NCBI GenBank assembly: GCA_020026335.1
Contig: JAHHQO010000006.1
Location: 62,001 to 126,000, forward strand
Direction of reading: 5' to 3'
DNA length: 64,000 nt
Source: Alistipes sp.
GTDB taxonomy: Bacteria; Bacteroidota; Bacteroidia; Bacteroidales; Rikenellaceae
Both the position numbers and the translations under genes were made by a program. The notes beneath the pieces were generated by a model. That model was not told where the DNA came from and ran no database searches. It saw only the letters and a list, made by a program, of their open reading frames with translations. Shown piece after piece: positions 53,141-61,411 of the stretch; position 1 is the stretch's first letter; the number at the start of each line of letters is the position of its first letter.

Positions 53141-54691
53141 CTATTTCTTGGGTTGCAGCACGATGAACGGCACAATCATCTCCTCCATGGAGATACCGCC
53201 GTGCTGGAAGGTATTGCGGTAGTAACGGATGTGGCGGTTGGCATCGTTGCTATACACCAGAAAGTCGGTGTTGTAGGCAAAGATGTAACTCGAAGTGAGG
53301 TTGCCCGACGGCAGCTGCACATCCTCGGGACGCTGGATTTCGTAGACCTCACGCGAGTTGTATGCAAGGTTGCGCCCCGTCTTGTAACGCAGGTTCGACG
53401 AGGTCTCCTTGTCGCCCACCACCTTCACGGGATTGTCCACACGTATGGTTCCGTGGTCGGAGGTAATCACGACGGTGTGTCCGCGCTCGGAGAGCAACTT
53501 GAGAATGGTGTAGAGGTCGGAGTGCTCGAACCACGAACGGGTCAGCGAACGGAATGCCGCCTCGTCCTCGGTCAGTTCGCGAATGATGTCGGTCTCGGTA
53601 CGCGCATGGGAGAGGATATCGAGGAAGTTGTAGACGATGACCGAGAAGTCGGCATCGTAGACCTTCTGAATGTTATCCACCAGCTTGCGACCCTGCTCGG
53701 GGCGTACCAGCTTGTCGAACGAGAATTTCCACTTCTTGCCGTTCTGTGTCATCAGACGCTTGAGGAAGTCCTCCTCGTATTTGTTCTTGCCGCCCTCCTC
53801 GTTGTCGTTGAGCCACATGTTGGGCATCAGTCGGTCGATGGCCAGCGGCATGAGACCCGCGAAGAGCGAGTTACGCGCATACTGGGTGGCGGTGGGCAAA
53901 ATCGAGCAATAGAAATCGTCCTCCTCGACATCGTAGAATCCGCGCAGGAGCGAGGAAATCGAACGCCACTGGTCGTAACGGAAGTTGTCGATGAGCAGGA
54001 GCGTGGTCTTCTGATGCTTGTCCGCCACGGGGAAGATACGGCTGCGCATGAGGGTGTGCGACATGGTGGGAATGTCGTCCACCTTGCGGTTAATCCAATT
54101 GTAATAGTTGCGGCGCACGAACTTCGAGAACTCCTGATTGGCCTCGTTCTTCTGATACATGAGCACCTCCTTGATGCTCTGGTCGGACGAGGAATCCAAC
54201 TCTATCTCCCAGTTGGTCAGACGGCGGTAGAGCAGGCACCAGTCGCGGAACGAGTCGGCCATCTGCAACGACTGCGAGATGCGTCCGAACTCCGAACGGT
54301 AGTCTGCCGTGGTCTGCTCGGTGACCAGCTGCTGGGAGTGGACAATCTTCTTGATGGAGAGCAACACCTGATTGGGGTTCACGGGCTTGATGAGGTAGTC
54401 GGCAATCTTCGAACCGACAGCCTTGTCCATGATGTTCTCCTCCTCACTCTTGGTGACCATAATCACGGGAGTGGTGGGTCGTATCTCCTTTATCTTAGGC
54501 AGGGTCTCGAGTCCTGTCATTCCGGGCATCATCTCGTCGAGAATAATCAGGTCGTAGGCTTCGTCGGAAACCATCTCCAACGCATCGTAACCGTTGTTGC
54601 AGGTTTCCACCTCGTAACCCTTTTGTTTGAGAAACAGCACATGAGGTTTCAAAAGTTCAACCTCATCGTCTACCCAAAGTATCTTGACCAT
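53141..54691 (-). CDS. porX: PorX-like response regulator with PglZ/alkaline-phosphatase-type domain
   Basis: 516 residues from MVKILWVDDE. The receiver has D52 (LIILDEMMPG) and K102 (YLIKP). After a helical linker comes a PglZ-type domain of the alkaline phosphatase superfamily: LLLIDNFRYDQWRS (metal/nucleophile region), FSVIVYNFLDILSHAR, VVITSDHGTIRV. In Porphyromonas gingivalis, PorX governs the type IX secretion system with PorY and a sigma factor; its phosphatase-like domain is reported to be a zinc phosphodiesterase. No T9SS gene is in this window. It heads the operon with tsaE. Promoter at 54712-54746. Confidence 0.93.
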   Translation of the reverse strand: MVKILWVDDEVELLKPHVLFLKQKGYEVETCNNGYDALEMVSDEAYDLIILDEMMPGMTGLETLPKIKEIRPTTPVIMVTKSEEENIMDKAVGSKIADYLIKPVNPNQVLLSIKKIVHSQQLVTEQTTADYRSEFGRISQSLQMADSFRDWCLLYRRLTNWEIELDSSSDQSIKEVLMYQKNEANQEFSKFVRRNYYNWINRKVDDIPTMSHTLMRSRIFPVADKHQKTTLLLIDNFRYDQWRSISSLLRGFYDVEEDDFYCSILPTATQYARNSLFAGLMPLAIDRLMPNMWLNDNEEGGKNKYEEDFLKRLMTQNGKKWKFSFDKLVRPEQGRKLVDNIQKVYDADFSVIVYNFLDILSHARTETDIIRELTEDEAAFRSLTRSWFEHSDLYTILKLLSERGHTVVITSDHGTIRVDNPVKVVGDKETSSNLRYKTGRNLAYNSREVYEIQRPEDVQLPSGNLTSSYIFAYNTDFLVYSNDANRHIRYYRNTFQHGGISMEEMIVPFIVLQPKK

Positions 54692-54711
54692 AATGTAATT
54701 TTTAGTGATTG

Positions 54712-54746
54712 CAAAATTAGTTATATTTCTATAAATAAACGCAAAA
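54712..54746 (-). promoter_or_regulatory. Bacteroidetes-type promoter for porX
   Basis: On the minus strand a TTTTTG block (about 54746-54742), 22 bases, TAATTTTG (54719-54712). The start codon is only 20 bases downstream. Confidence 0.65.
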
Positions 54747-55007
54747 ATGGCTCCCTTTATTGAGTGGCGGGGCGGGATTAATTTCCCATCGGGCGCAGGC
54801 GCACGCCACGGGGCACTTTCCGGGGAAGGAAAGTGCGGAACAATATATTTGAGCCTCAATCCGTTATAGAATTACAACCGTCCGAATCGGGGAAAGTCGG
54901 CTATCGACAGAAACGATAACGCAAACCACCCCAAGAGAGTTGTTACAAAATTGTTATCCTGCTGGAAGAGTGGAAAGTAGGTCGCGGAATAAAAAAAAAG
55001 ATTTTTT

Positions 55008-55038
55008 TTTGCGGTTAACCAAATAAAGCGTATATTTG
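55008..55038 (+). promoter_or_regulatory. Bacteroidetes-type promoter for HU
   Basis: TTTG (55008-55011), 19 bases, TATATTTG (55031-55038): the best match in the window. Confidence 0.75.
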
Positions 55039-55112
55039 CAATCCAAAATGTGGAAGTCAGTGACTTAGACACTACGGCAACTTATTTTAACAATATATAT
55101 ACACATAAAGAC

Positions 55113-55385
55113 ATGACAAAAGCAGACATCGTAAGCGAAATCGCAAAAAGTACAGGTATCGAGAAGGTACAGGTACAGGCGGTCGTTGAAGCTTTTATGG
55201 ACAGCATCAAGGATTCGCTGACCGCCAATAATAATGTTTATCTTCGTGGTTTCGGCAGCTTCATCGTCAAGAAACGCGCACAGAAAGTTGCCCGTAATAT
55301 TTCGAAGAAAACAACCATTACAATTCCCGAACATAACATTCCTGCATTCAAACCCGCAAAGAGTTTTGCAGCGAAAGTAAAATAA
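55113..55385 (+). CDS. HU/IHF-family DNA-binding protein
   Basis: 90 residues from MTKADIVSEIAKSTG. HU signature: VNLRGFGSF-like YLRGFGSFIVKKRAQKVARN, with the proline-bearing DNA arm. Chromosome architecture protein. Codons upstream of this ATG overlap the promoter. The tiny basic protein gene follows 30 bases later. Confidence 0.95.
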   Translation: MTKADIVSEIAKSTGIEKVQVQAVVEAFMDSIKDSLTANNNVYLRGFGSFIVKKRAQKVARNISKKTTITIPEHNIPAFKPAKSFAAKVK

Positions 55386-55415
55386 TTATTATAAACCATT
55401 AAAATCTTAAGGACT

Positions 55416-55505
55416 ATGCCAAACGGAAAGAAGCATAAGCGTCACAAGATGGCAACCCACAAACGTAAGAAGCGTTTGCGTAAGAACCGTCACAAGCACA
55501 AGTAG
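55416..55505 (+). CDS. 29-residue basic protein resembling the bS22/AURKAIP1 (COX24) family
   Basis: 29 residues: MPNGKKHKRHKMATHK, then RKKRLRKNRHKHK and stop. Over half the residues are Lys, Arg or His. The pattern H-K-x(3)-H-K-R-K-K-R-L-R-K-x-R resembles the short mS38/AURKAIP1 and actinobacterial bS22 proteins, which sit on the small ribosomal subunit near the decoding region. That would make this a small ribosomal protein of Bacteroidetes; similar tiny genes are often missed by gene callers. It lies between HU and RNase E/G on the same strand, with a hairpin at 55539-55569 after it. Assigned by resemblance only. Confidence 0.75.
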   Translation: MPNGKKHKRHKMATHKRKKRLRKNRHKHK

Positions 55506-55538
55506 AAAGTTGCACAACTTATGTGCTCATTTATAGAT

Positions 55539-55569
55539 AAAGCTAAAGGAGCATTGCTCTTTTAGCTTT
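55539..55569 (+). terminator. Weak terminator-like hairpin after the 29-residue gene
   Basis: AAAGCTAAAGGAGC / GCTCTTTTAGCTTT stem with one wobble; only a short T-content follows, so it may be a partial stop or an RNA-stability element. Confidence 0.5.
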
Positions 55570-55730
55570 ACCTATTTAAAAAAAAGCGGTCTCACCGCAC
55601 GGCCGAAAGGCCCTCACAGATGTCGCAAGACACCATTTTTCAAGACTTTGAAGTTCTCCGCCACTTCACCACAAAAGACGGACAATAATTCATCACTCCG
55701 CGCCCCGAAACGGCGCGTCAAAGCATATAC

Positions 55731-57284
55731 ATGAACAAAGAATTAATTATCAACGTCAACCCCACCGAGATTTCTATCGCCATGTGCGAGGACAAGGTTC
55801 TGGTCGAGTTATCGAAGGAACAGTGTCAGACGGGATTCGCCGTAGGTGATATCTATCTGGGAAAGGTTCGCAAAATAATGCCGGGTCTCAACGCGGCATT
55901 CGTCAATATAGGCCACGAGAAAGATGCCTTTATCCACTTTCTCGATTTGGGCACACAGTTCCCGTCACTGCAAAAACTCGTCTCGTCACACGTTCCCGGC
56001 AAACGCGGTCTGAGGGCCGAAACCATGAAGATGGAAGACCCCGTGGACAAGAACGGCAAAATCGGCAACTACATACAGGTGGGTCAGACCATCATGGTGC
56101 AGATTGCCAAGGAAGCCATCTCCACAAAGGGTCCCCGACTGACAGCCGACATCTCGCTGGCAGGCAGAAACGTGGTATTGGTTCCCTTCTCGTCGAAGAT
56201 TTACCTCTCACAGAAGATTCGTTCGGCAGACGAGAAACGCCGTCTGAAGCGCATCGCTTCGGCCGTGCTGCCCAAGAACTTCGGTGTCATCATCCGCACC
56301 GCCGCCATGGAGGCCAAGGACGAGGATATCGAGCACGACATTCAGACCCAAATCGACCGTTGGAAGAAGACCATCATGGCCATTCGCAAGAACACGGTAC
56401 CCTCGCAGCTGTTGAGCGAGATGAACCGTGCCAACACCATCATCCGCGACTCGCTCAACGAATCGTTCTCGCAGATTGTGGTCGATGACGAGGCCATGTA
56501 TCAGGAAATCAAGAGCTATATCCACATGATTGAACCCGAGAAGGAGAAAATCGTGAAGCTCTACAAAGGCAACGTGCCCATCTTCGACAACTTCGACATC
56601 TCGAAGCAGATCAAGTCGCTCTTTGCCAAGTACGTATCGCTCAAGCGCGGTGCCTACCTCATCATCGAGCGCACCGAGGCCATGAACGTCATCGACGTGA
56701 ACTCGGGTAACCGCACCAAGGCCGAAGACAATCAGGAGCAGACCGCCATGGATGTCAATCTGGCGGCGGCGAGCGAGATTGCACGTCAGCTGCGACTGCG
56801 CGATTTGGGCGGTATCGTGATGATCGACTTCATCGACCTGCACAAGGCACAGAACCGTCAGGCACTCTTCGAGGAGATGGTCAAGCTGATGTCCACCGAC
56901 AAGGCCAAGCACACCATTCTGCCCCTCACGAAGTTCGGTCTGATGCAGATTACCCGCCAGAGAGTGCGTCCCGTGGCGGTGGAGAACACCTCCGATGTCT
57001 GCCCCACCTGCAACGGTACGGGTAAAGTGGAGCCCACGGTACTTCTCGACAAGAAAATCGAGAACCAGATTTCGTTCCTCACCCAGGACCGCAGTCAGAA
57101 GTTTATCCGACTGGTGGTCAGCCCCTATGTGGGTGCCTACCTCAAACGCGGTCTGCTGTCCATTCGCCGCCGTTGGGAGTGGAAGTACAAAGTCCGCATT
57201 CAGATTGTCGAGGACCAGAGCCTGAGCATGATAGATGTTCACTACCACGACAAGAAGGACAACGATTTGATTAACATCCATTAA
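55731..57284 (+). CDS. rng: Ribonuclease E/G family endoribonuclease
   Basis: 517 residues. S1 RNA-binding domain (about 38-125), RNase H-like and catalytic region with conserved acids (DVNSGN...; MIDFIDL) and the zinc link C424-PT-C427 (CPTCNGTGK) that joins the dimer. Length suits RNase G rather than the long RNase E with a C-terminal scaffold. Processes rRNA and starts mRNA decay. The leader of about 225 bases has three hairpins. Confidence 0.94.
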   Translation: MNKELIINVNPTEISIAMCEDKVLVELSKEQCQTGFAVGDIYLGKVRKIMPGLNAAFVNIGHEKDAFIHFLDLGTQFPSLQKLVSSHVPGKRGLRAETMKMEDPVDKNGKIGNYIQVGQTIMVQIAKEAISTKGPRLTADISLAGRNVVLVPFSSKIYLSQKIRSADEKRRLKRIASAVLPKNFGVIIRTAAMEAKDEDIEHDIQTQIDRWKKTIMAIRKNTVPSQLLSEMNRANTIIRDSLNESFSQIVVDDEAMYQEIKSYIHMIEPEKEKIVKLYKGNVPIFDNFDISKQIKSLFAKYVSLKRGAYLIIERTEAMNVIDVNSGNRTKAEDNQEQTAMDVNLAAASEIARQLRLRDLGGIVMIDFIDLHKAQNRQALFEEMVKLMSTDKAKHTILPLTKFGLMQITRQRVRPVAVENTSDVCPTCNGTGKVEPTVLLDKKIENQISFLTQDRSQKFIRLVVSPYVGAYLKRGLLSIRRRWEWKYKVRIQIVEDQSLSMIDVHYHDKKDNDLINIH

Positions 57285-57341
57285 CCGCCCCTCCCGTCTT
57301 CGGACACAGGAAGGTAACGGGTGATATTTTCAGAGTAAGCA

Positions 57342-60300
57342 ATGACTACTGCCCAAGAGCAGCTGACACAATTTGCCCAAGGGTCAAAGGCCTTCAAGCA
57401 GTTGTGTCGCGAATATAAAAACGAGAGCGCAACCGTCCATCTCAACGAGATGGTCGGCGGTGCTCTTTCGTTTTATGCCGCTGCAACGATAGCCCGTGTC
57501 GGCGGTATTCACATCTTTGTCGCCGAGGAGCGCGATGCTGCCGCCTACCTGCTCAACGACTTCTATAACCTGCTCGACGAGAAGAACATCTACTTCTTCC
57601 CGTCGGCCTACAAACACTCCGTCGCCAACGGTGTGGAAGACCCCCAGGGCGTGGTGCAGCGTACCGCGGCACTGACCGCCATGCGCCGCTTCGAAAAGGG
57701 GTATATGGTGCTGTGCACCTACCCCGAAGCCCTCGCCGAAAGGGTAGCCGACCGCGATGCCCTCACCGTGGAGACCATTCCCATCAAGGTGGGCGACTCG
57801 ATGAAGATTACCGCCCTCGAGGAGCGACTGGTCAATTCGGGATTCGAGCGCGTGGACTTTGTCTACGCCCCCGGACAGTACTCGCTGCGTGGCGGTATCG
57901 TAGATATTTTCTCCTTCTCGGAGAGCAAACCCTACCGTGTCGATTTCTTCGATGACGAGGTGGACTCGATTCGCCGTTTCGAGATTTCGAGTCAGCTCTC
58001 CACCGAGAAACTCCAGCAGGTGGAGGTACTCCCCGACATGAACGCCGTCAGCTCGTCGGAACGCCGTATCTCGCTGGCGGAATTCTCCTCGCCGCAGACA
58101 GCATGGTGGTTCTTCGATGCGGATTTTGCCCTGCGAAAGGTGAACGACATCCGCCGCAAGACCTTGCAGGACATGGAGAACCCCAAGGAGATTGACTCGC
58201 TGCTGACCAGCCGCAACGCCCTGTTGAAGGATTTGCAGGGTCACCGTATGTACCTCATGCGCGACAACCTTCCGGAGCGCAAGGCCGACACCACCGTTCA
58301 GTTCTCGACCCAGCCCCAGCCCTCGTTCAACAAGAATTTCGAGCTGCTGGCCGATGATATTATACGCAACCGCCTGCGCAACTACGAGACTTACATTCTC
58401 TCGGAGAACAAGATACAGGTGGAGCGTCTGGAAAACATCTTCCACCAGATTGGACGCGGACAGGCCGTGGTGCGTCCCCTTTCGGTGACCCTCCACGAGG
58501 GATTTGTGGACCACGAAATCAAGTTGTGTCTCTACACCGACCACCAGATTTTCGACCGCTACCAGCGTTACCGCATCAACGGCGAAATCAAGCGTGACGA
58601 GCAGATGACCGTGGCGGAGCTGAACCAGCTGCGTCCGGGCGATTATGTCGTCCACATCGACCACGGCGTGGGTCGTTTCGACGGATTGGTGAAGCTCACC
58701 GAGAACGGCAAGACCCACGAGGCCATCAAGCTGGTCTACAAGGACGGTGACGTGCTCTTCGTCAATGTGCACGCCCTCCACCGCATCTCGCGCTACAAGT
58801 CGGGTGACGGCGAGCCGCCCAAGATTTACAAGCTGGGCAACGGTGCATGGCAGAAGCTGAAGAACGCCGCCAAGAAGGCCGTGAAGGACATCTCGCGCGA
58901 GCTGATAGCCCTCTACGCCCGCCGCAAGGCATCGAAGGGTTTTGCCTTCTCGCCCGACAGCTACCTCCAGCACGAGTTGGAGGCTTCGTTCCGCTGGGAG
59001 GACACCCCCGACCAGCAGACCACCGTGGCCGCCATCAAGAAGGACATGGAGTCGGAGCAGCCGATGGACCGTCTGGTCTGCGGCGATGTGGGCTTCGGCA
59101 AAACGGAGGTAGCCATACGTGCCGCCTTCAAAGCCGCGGTAGATGGCAAGCAGGTGGCGGTTTTGGTACCGACAACCATTCTCGCCCTGCAACACTACCG
59201 TTCGTTCATGGAGCGTCTGCGTGACTTTGCCGTCAATATCGAGTACCTCAACCGCACCAAGAGCACCAAGGAGGTGAACCGCATTCGTGAGGATTTGGCA
59301 TCGGGAAAGATTGACATCCTCATCGGCACGCACAAGATATTGGGCAAGAACATCAAGTTCCACGACCTGGGACTGCTCATCATCGACGAGGAGCAGAAAT
59401 TCGGCGTGGCTGCCAAGGAGAAGCTCACCCAGATGAGCGTCTCGGTCGATACGCTGACCCTCACCGCCACCCCCATTCCGCGAACCCTTCAGTTCTCGCT
59501 CATGGGTTCGCGCGACCTGTCGGTCATCTCCACACCGCCGCCCAACCGCCAGCCCATCATCACCGAATCGCATGTCTTCTCGGAGGACATCATTCGCGAT
59601 GCCATAGAGGTGGAGTTGTCACGTGGAGGACAGGTCTACTTCGTGCATAACCGCGTGGAGGACATGCCCCAGATTCAGGGTATGATTTCGCGCATCTGCC
59701 CCAAGGCCCGCATTGGTGTGGGACACGGCAAGATGCCCTCCGACCAGCTGGAGAAGCTCATCATGGACTTCATCTACGGCGAGTTTGACGTGCTGCTGGC
59801 CACCACCATCGTGGAGAACGGCATCGACATTCCCAACGCCAACACCATCATCGTCAACAACGCCCAGAACTTCGGTCTGAGCGACCTCCACCAGCTGCGC
59901 GGCCGTGTGGGACGAAGCGACAAGAAGGCCTACTGCTACCTGCTCTCGCCCCCCGAGGAGCTGATTACCCCCGATGCACGCCGCCGTCTGCGCGCCATCG
60001 AGGAGTTCTCCGACCTGGGGTCGGGCTTCAACATCGCCATGCAGGACCTCGACATTCGCGGTGCGGGTAACCTGCTGGGTGCCGAGCAGAGCGGTTTCAT
60101 CGCCGACATCGGTTTCGAGACCTACCAGAAGATTATGAACGAGGCCATCGCCGAGTTGCGCGCCGAGGGTCTTCAGGTGGCCGGTATGTCGAGCGAAGAG
60201 CAGGACGTCATCGACAAGATTCACTTCATCGACGATGCCGTCATCGACATCGAGGTGGAAGCATCGCTGCCCGACGCCTATGTGGCACAGCAGGCCGAGC

Positions 60301-60674
60301 GTCTGAAGCTCTACCGCGAGTTGGACTCCACCAAGGACGAGGCGGCTCTCGAAGCCTTCGAGCAACGACTCATCGACCGCTTCGGCCCCCTGCCCAAGGC
60401 GGCACGCGAACTGCTCAACGTGGTGCGTCTGCGTTGGGAGGCCATACGACTGGGTATGGAGCGCGTGAAGGTGAAGAACGGACTCATGATTGTCCACTTC
60501 ATCGGCGAGGAAAATTCGCCGTATTACAAAAGCGACATTTTCATGGAACTTTTGAAGAAAGTAACACAACAACCACAGCGTTTTGTGCTCAAACAACACA
60601 ATAATAAACTGGCAATGACCGTTAGAAATATCAAAGACGTGGAGGATGCCTGGAAAACTCTCCAACAGTTGTGA
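57342..60674 (+). CDS. mfd: Transcription-repair coupling factor
   Basis: 1110 residues. Domains: UvrB-homology (about 20-330), RNA polymerase-interacting Tudor-like domain (about 430-510; LRPGDYVVHIDHGVGRFDGL), RecG-type translocase with Walker A GDVGFGKTE (about 581) and DEEQ (about 688), and the C-terminal autoinhibitory domain. Removes stalled RNA polymerase at lesions and recruits UvrA. Its stop overlaps the coaX GTG start (GTGA). Confidence 0.96.
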   Translation: MTTAQEQLTQFAQGSKAFKQLCREYKNESATVHLNEMVGGALSFYAAATIARVGGIHIFVAEERDAAAYLLNDFYNLLDEKNIYFFPSAYKHSVANGVEDPQGVVQRTAALTAMRRFEKGYMVLCTYPEALAERVADRDALTVETIPIKVGDSMKITALEERLVNSGFERVDFVYAPGQYSLRGGIVDIFSFSESKPYRVDFFDDEVDSIRRFEISSQLSTEKLQQVEVLPDMNAVSSSERRISLAEFSSPQTAWWFFDADFALRKVNDIRRKTLQDMENPKEIDSLLTSRNALLKDLQGHRMYLMRDNLPERKADTTVQFSTQPQPSFNKNFELLADDIIRNRLRNYETYILSENKIQVERLENIFHQIGRGQAVVRPLSVTLHEGFVDHEIKLCLYTDHQIFDRYQRYRINGEIKRDEQMTVAELNQLRPGDYVVHIDHGVGRFDGLVKLTENGKTHEAIKLVYKDGDVLFVNVHALHRISRYKSGDGEPPKIYKLGNGAWQKLKNAAKKAVKDISRELIALYARRKASKGFAFSPDSYLQHELEASFRWEDTPDQQTTVAAIKKDMESEQPMDRLVCGDVGFGKTEVAIRAAFKAAVDGKQVAVLVPTTILALQHYRSFMERLRDFAVNIEYLNRTKSTKEVNRIREDLASGKIDILIGTHKILGKNIKFHDLGLLIIDEEQKFGVAAKEKLTQMSVSVDTLTLTATPIPRTLQFSLMGSRDLSVISTPPPNRQPIITESHVFSEDIIRDAIEVELSRGGQVYFVHNRVEDMPQIQGMISRICPKARIGVGHGKMPSDQLEKLIMDFIYGEFDVLLATTIVENGIDIPNANTIIVNNAQNFGLSDLHQLRGRVGRSDKKAYCYLLSPPEELITPDARRRLRAIEEFSDLGSGFNIAMQDLDIRGAGNLLGAEQSGFIADIGFETYQKIMNEAIAELRAEGLQVAGMSSEEQDVIDKIHFIDDAVIDIEVEASLPDAYVAQQAERLKLYRELDSTKDEAALEAFEQRLIDRFGPLPKAARELLNVVRLRWEAIRLGMERVKVKNGLMIVHFIGEENSPYYKSDIFMELLKKVTQQPQRFVLKQHNNKLAMTVRNIKDVEDAWKTLQQL

Positions 60675-61411
60675 ATCTGATTGTAGACATCGGCAACTCA
60701 CGAATAAAGGTTGCCATCACCCGTCACGGAGAGATTGTGGCGGTGGAATACACCGATGAACTCACCCCCGAAATGGTGGACCGCTTAAGAGTGGATTATC
60801 CGCTCGACAAGGCGATTATAGCATCGACAAGAGGTGATTTTCCGGAAATCACGCGGATGTTGAGAAGCAGAATAGCCACAGTGCTGGAGTTTCTGCCCCA
60901 GACCCCCGTGCCGATAAAGAACGACTATCTGACACCCGAAACCCTGGGACGAGACCGTCTGGCTGCCGCCGTGGGAGCCGCCGCCCTCTTCCCCGGTCGT
61001 AATGTGTTGATTATCGACTTCGGCACGGCCGTCACTCTCGATGTGGTGAGCAGCGATGCCACCTATCGGGGCGGCTGCATATCTCCCGGATTAAGGTGCA
61101 GATTCCGCGCCCTGCACGACTACACTGCCAAGCTGCCCCTCTGTGAGGCAACCGACAGTCGCGAGTTGGTGGGACGCACCACACGCGAGGCCATAGAATT
61201 GGGCGTGATGAACTCCATGACCTTCGAAATCGAGGGCTATATCGCAAGAATGGAGCATGAATTTGAGGATTTGTGCATAATTTTTACAGGAGGAGACGCA
61301 AAAAACTTTGCGAAACGAATTAAAAACACGATATTTGCAAAATATAATCTAGTCGTTTACGGACTCGATAGAATTTTAGAATTCAATGTTTGTGAAGAAC
61401 ACCTTAATTAA
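60671..61411 (+). CDS. coaX: Type III pantothenate kinase
   Basis: 246 residues. Starts at a GTG overlapping the mfd stop by 4 bases. ASKHA fold: DIGNS (6-10), DFGTAVTLDVV (116-126), GGCISPGL, and later GGDAKNF. Phosphorylates pantothenate, the product of PanC encoded at 12.6 kb. The OMP gene begins inside its 3' end (26-base overlap). Confidence 0.95.
   Translation: MNLIVDIGNSRIKVAITRHGEIVAVEYTDELTPEMVDRLRVDYPLDKAIIASTRGDFPEITRMLRSRIATVLEFLPQTPVPIKNDYLTPETLGRDRLAAAVGAAALFPGRNVLIIDFGTAVTLDVVSSDATYRGGCISPGLRCRFRALHDYTAKLPLCEATDSRELVGRTTREAIELGVMNSMTFEIEGYIARMEHEFEDLCIIFTGGDAKNFAKRIKNTIFAKYNLVVYGLDRILEFNVCEEHLN

Larger units (their letters stand above)
54692..55112. other. Divergent intergenic region between porX and HU
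   Basis: Contains the porX promoter (54712-54746), a hairpin GCACTTTC / GAAAGTGC at about 54822-54848, and the HU promoter (55008-55038) next to an A-run / T-run inverted repeat (54991-55010). No further gene is supported. Confidence 0.65.

Noticed and set aside
57384..59573. 729-codon open frame on the minus strand opposite mfd
   Set aside because: Mirror of mfd codon bias; no recognisable domain.
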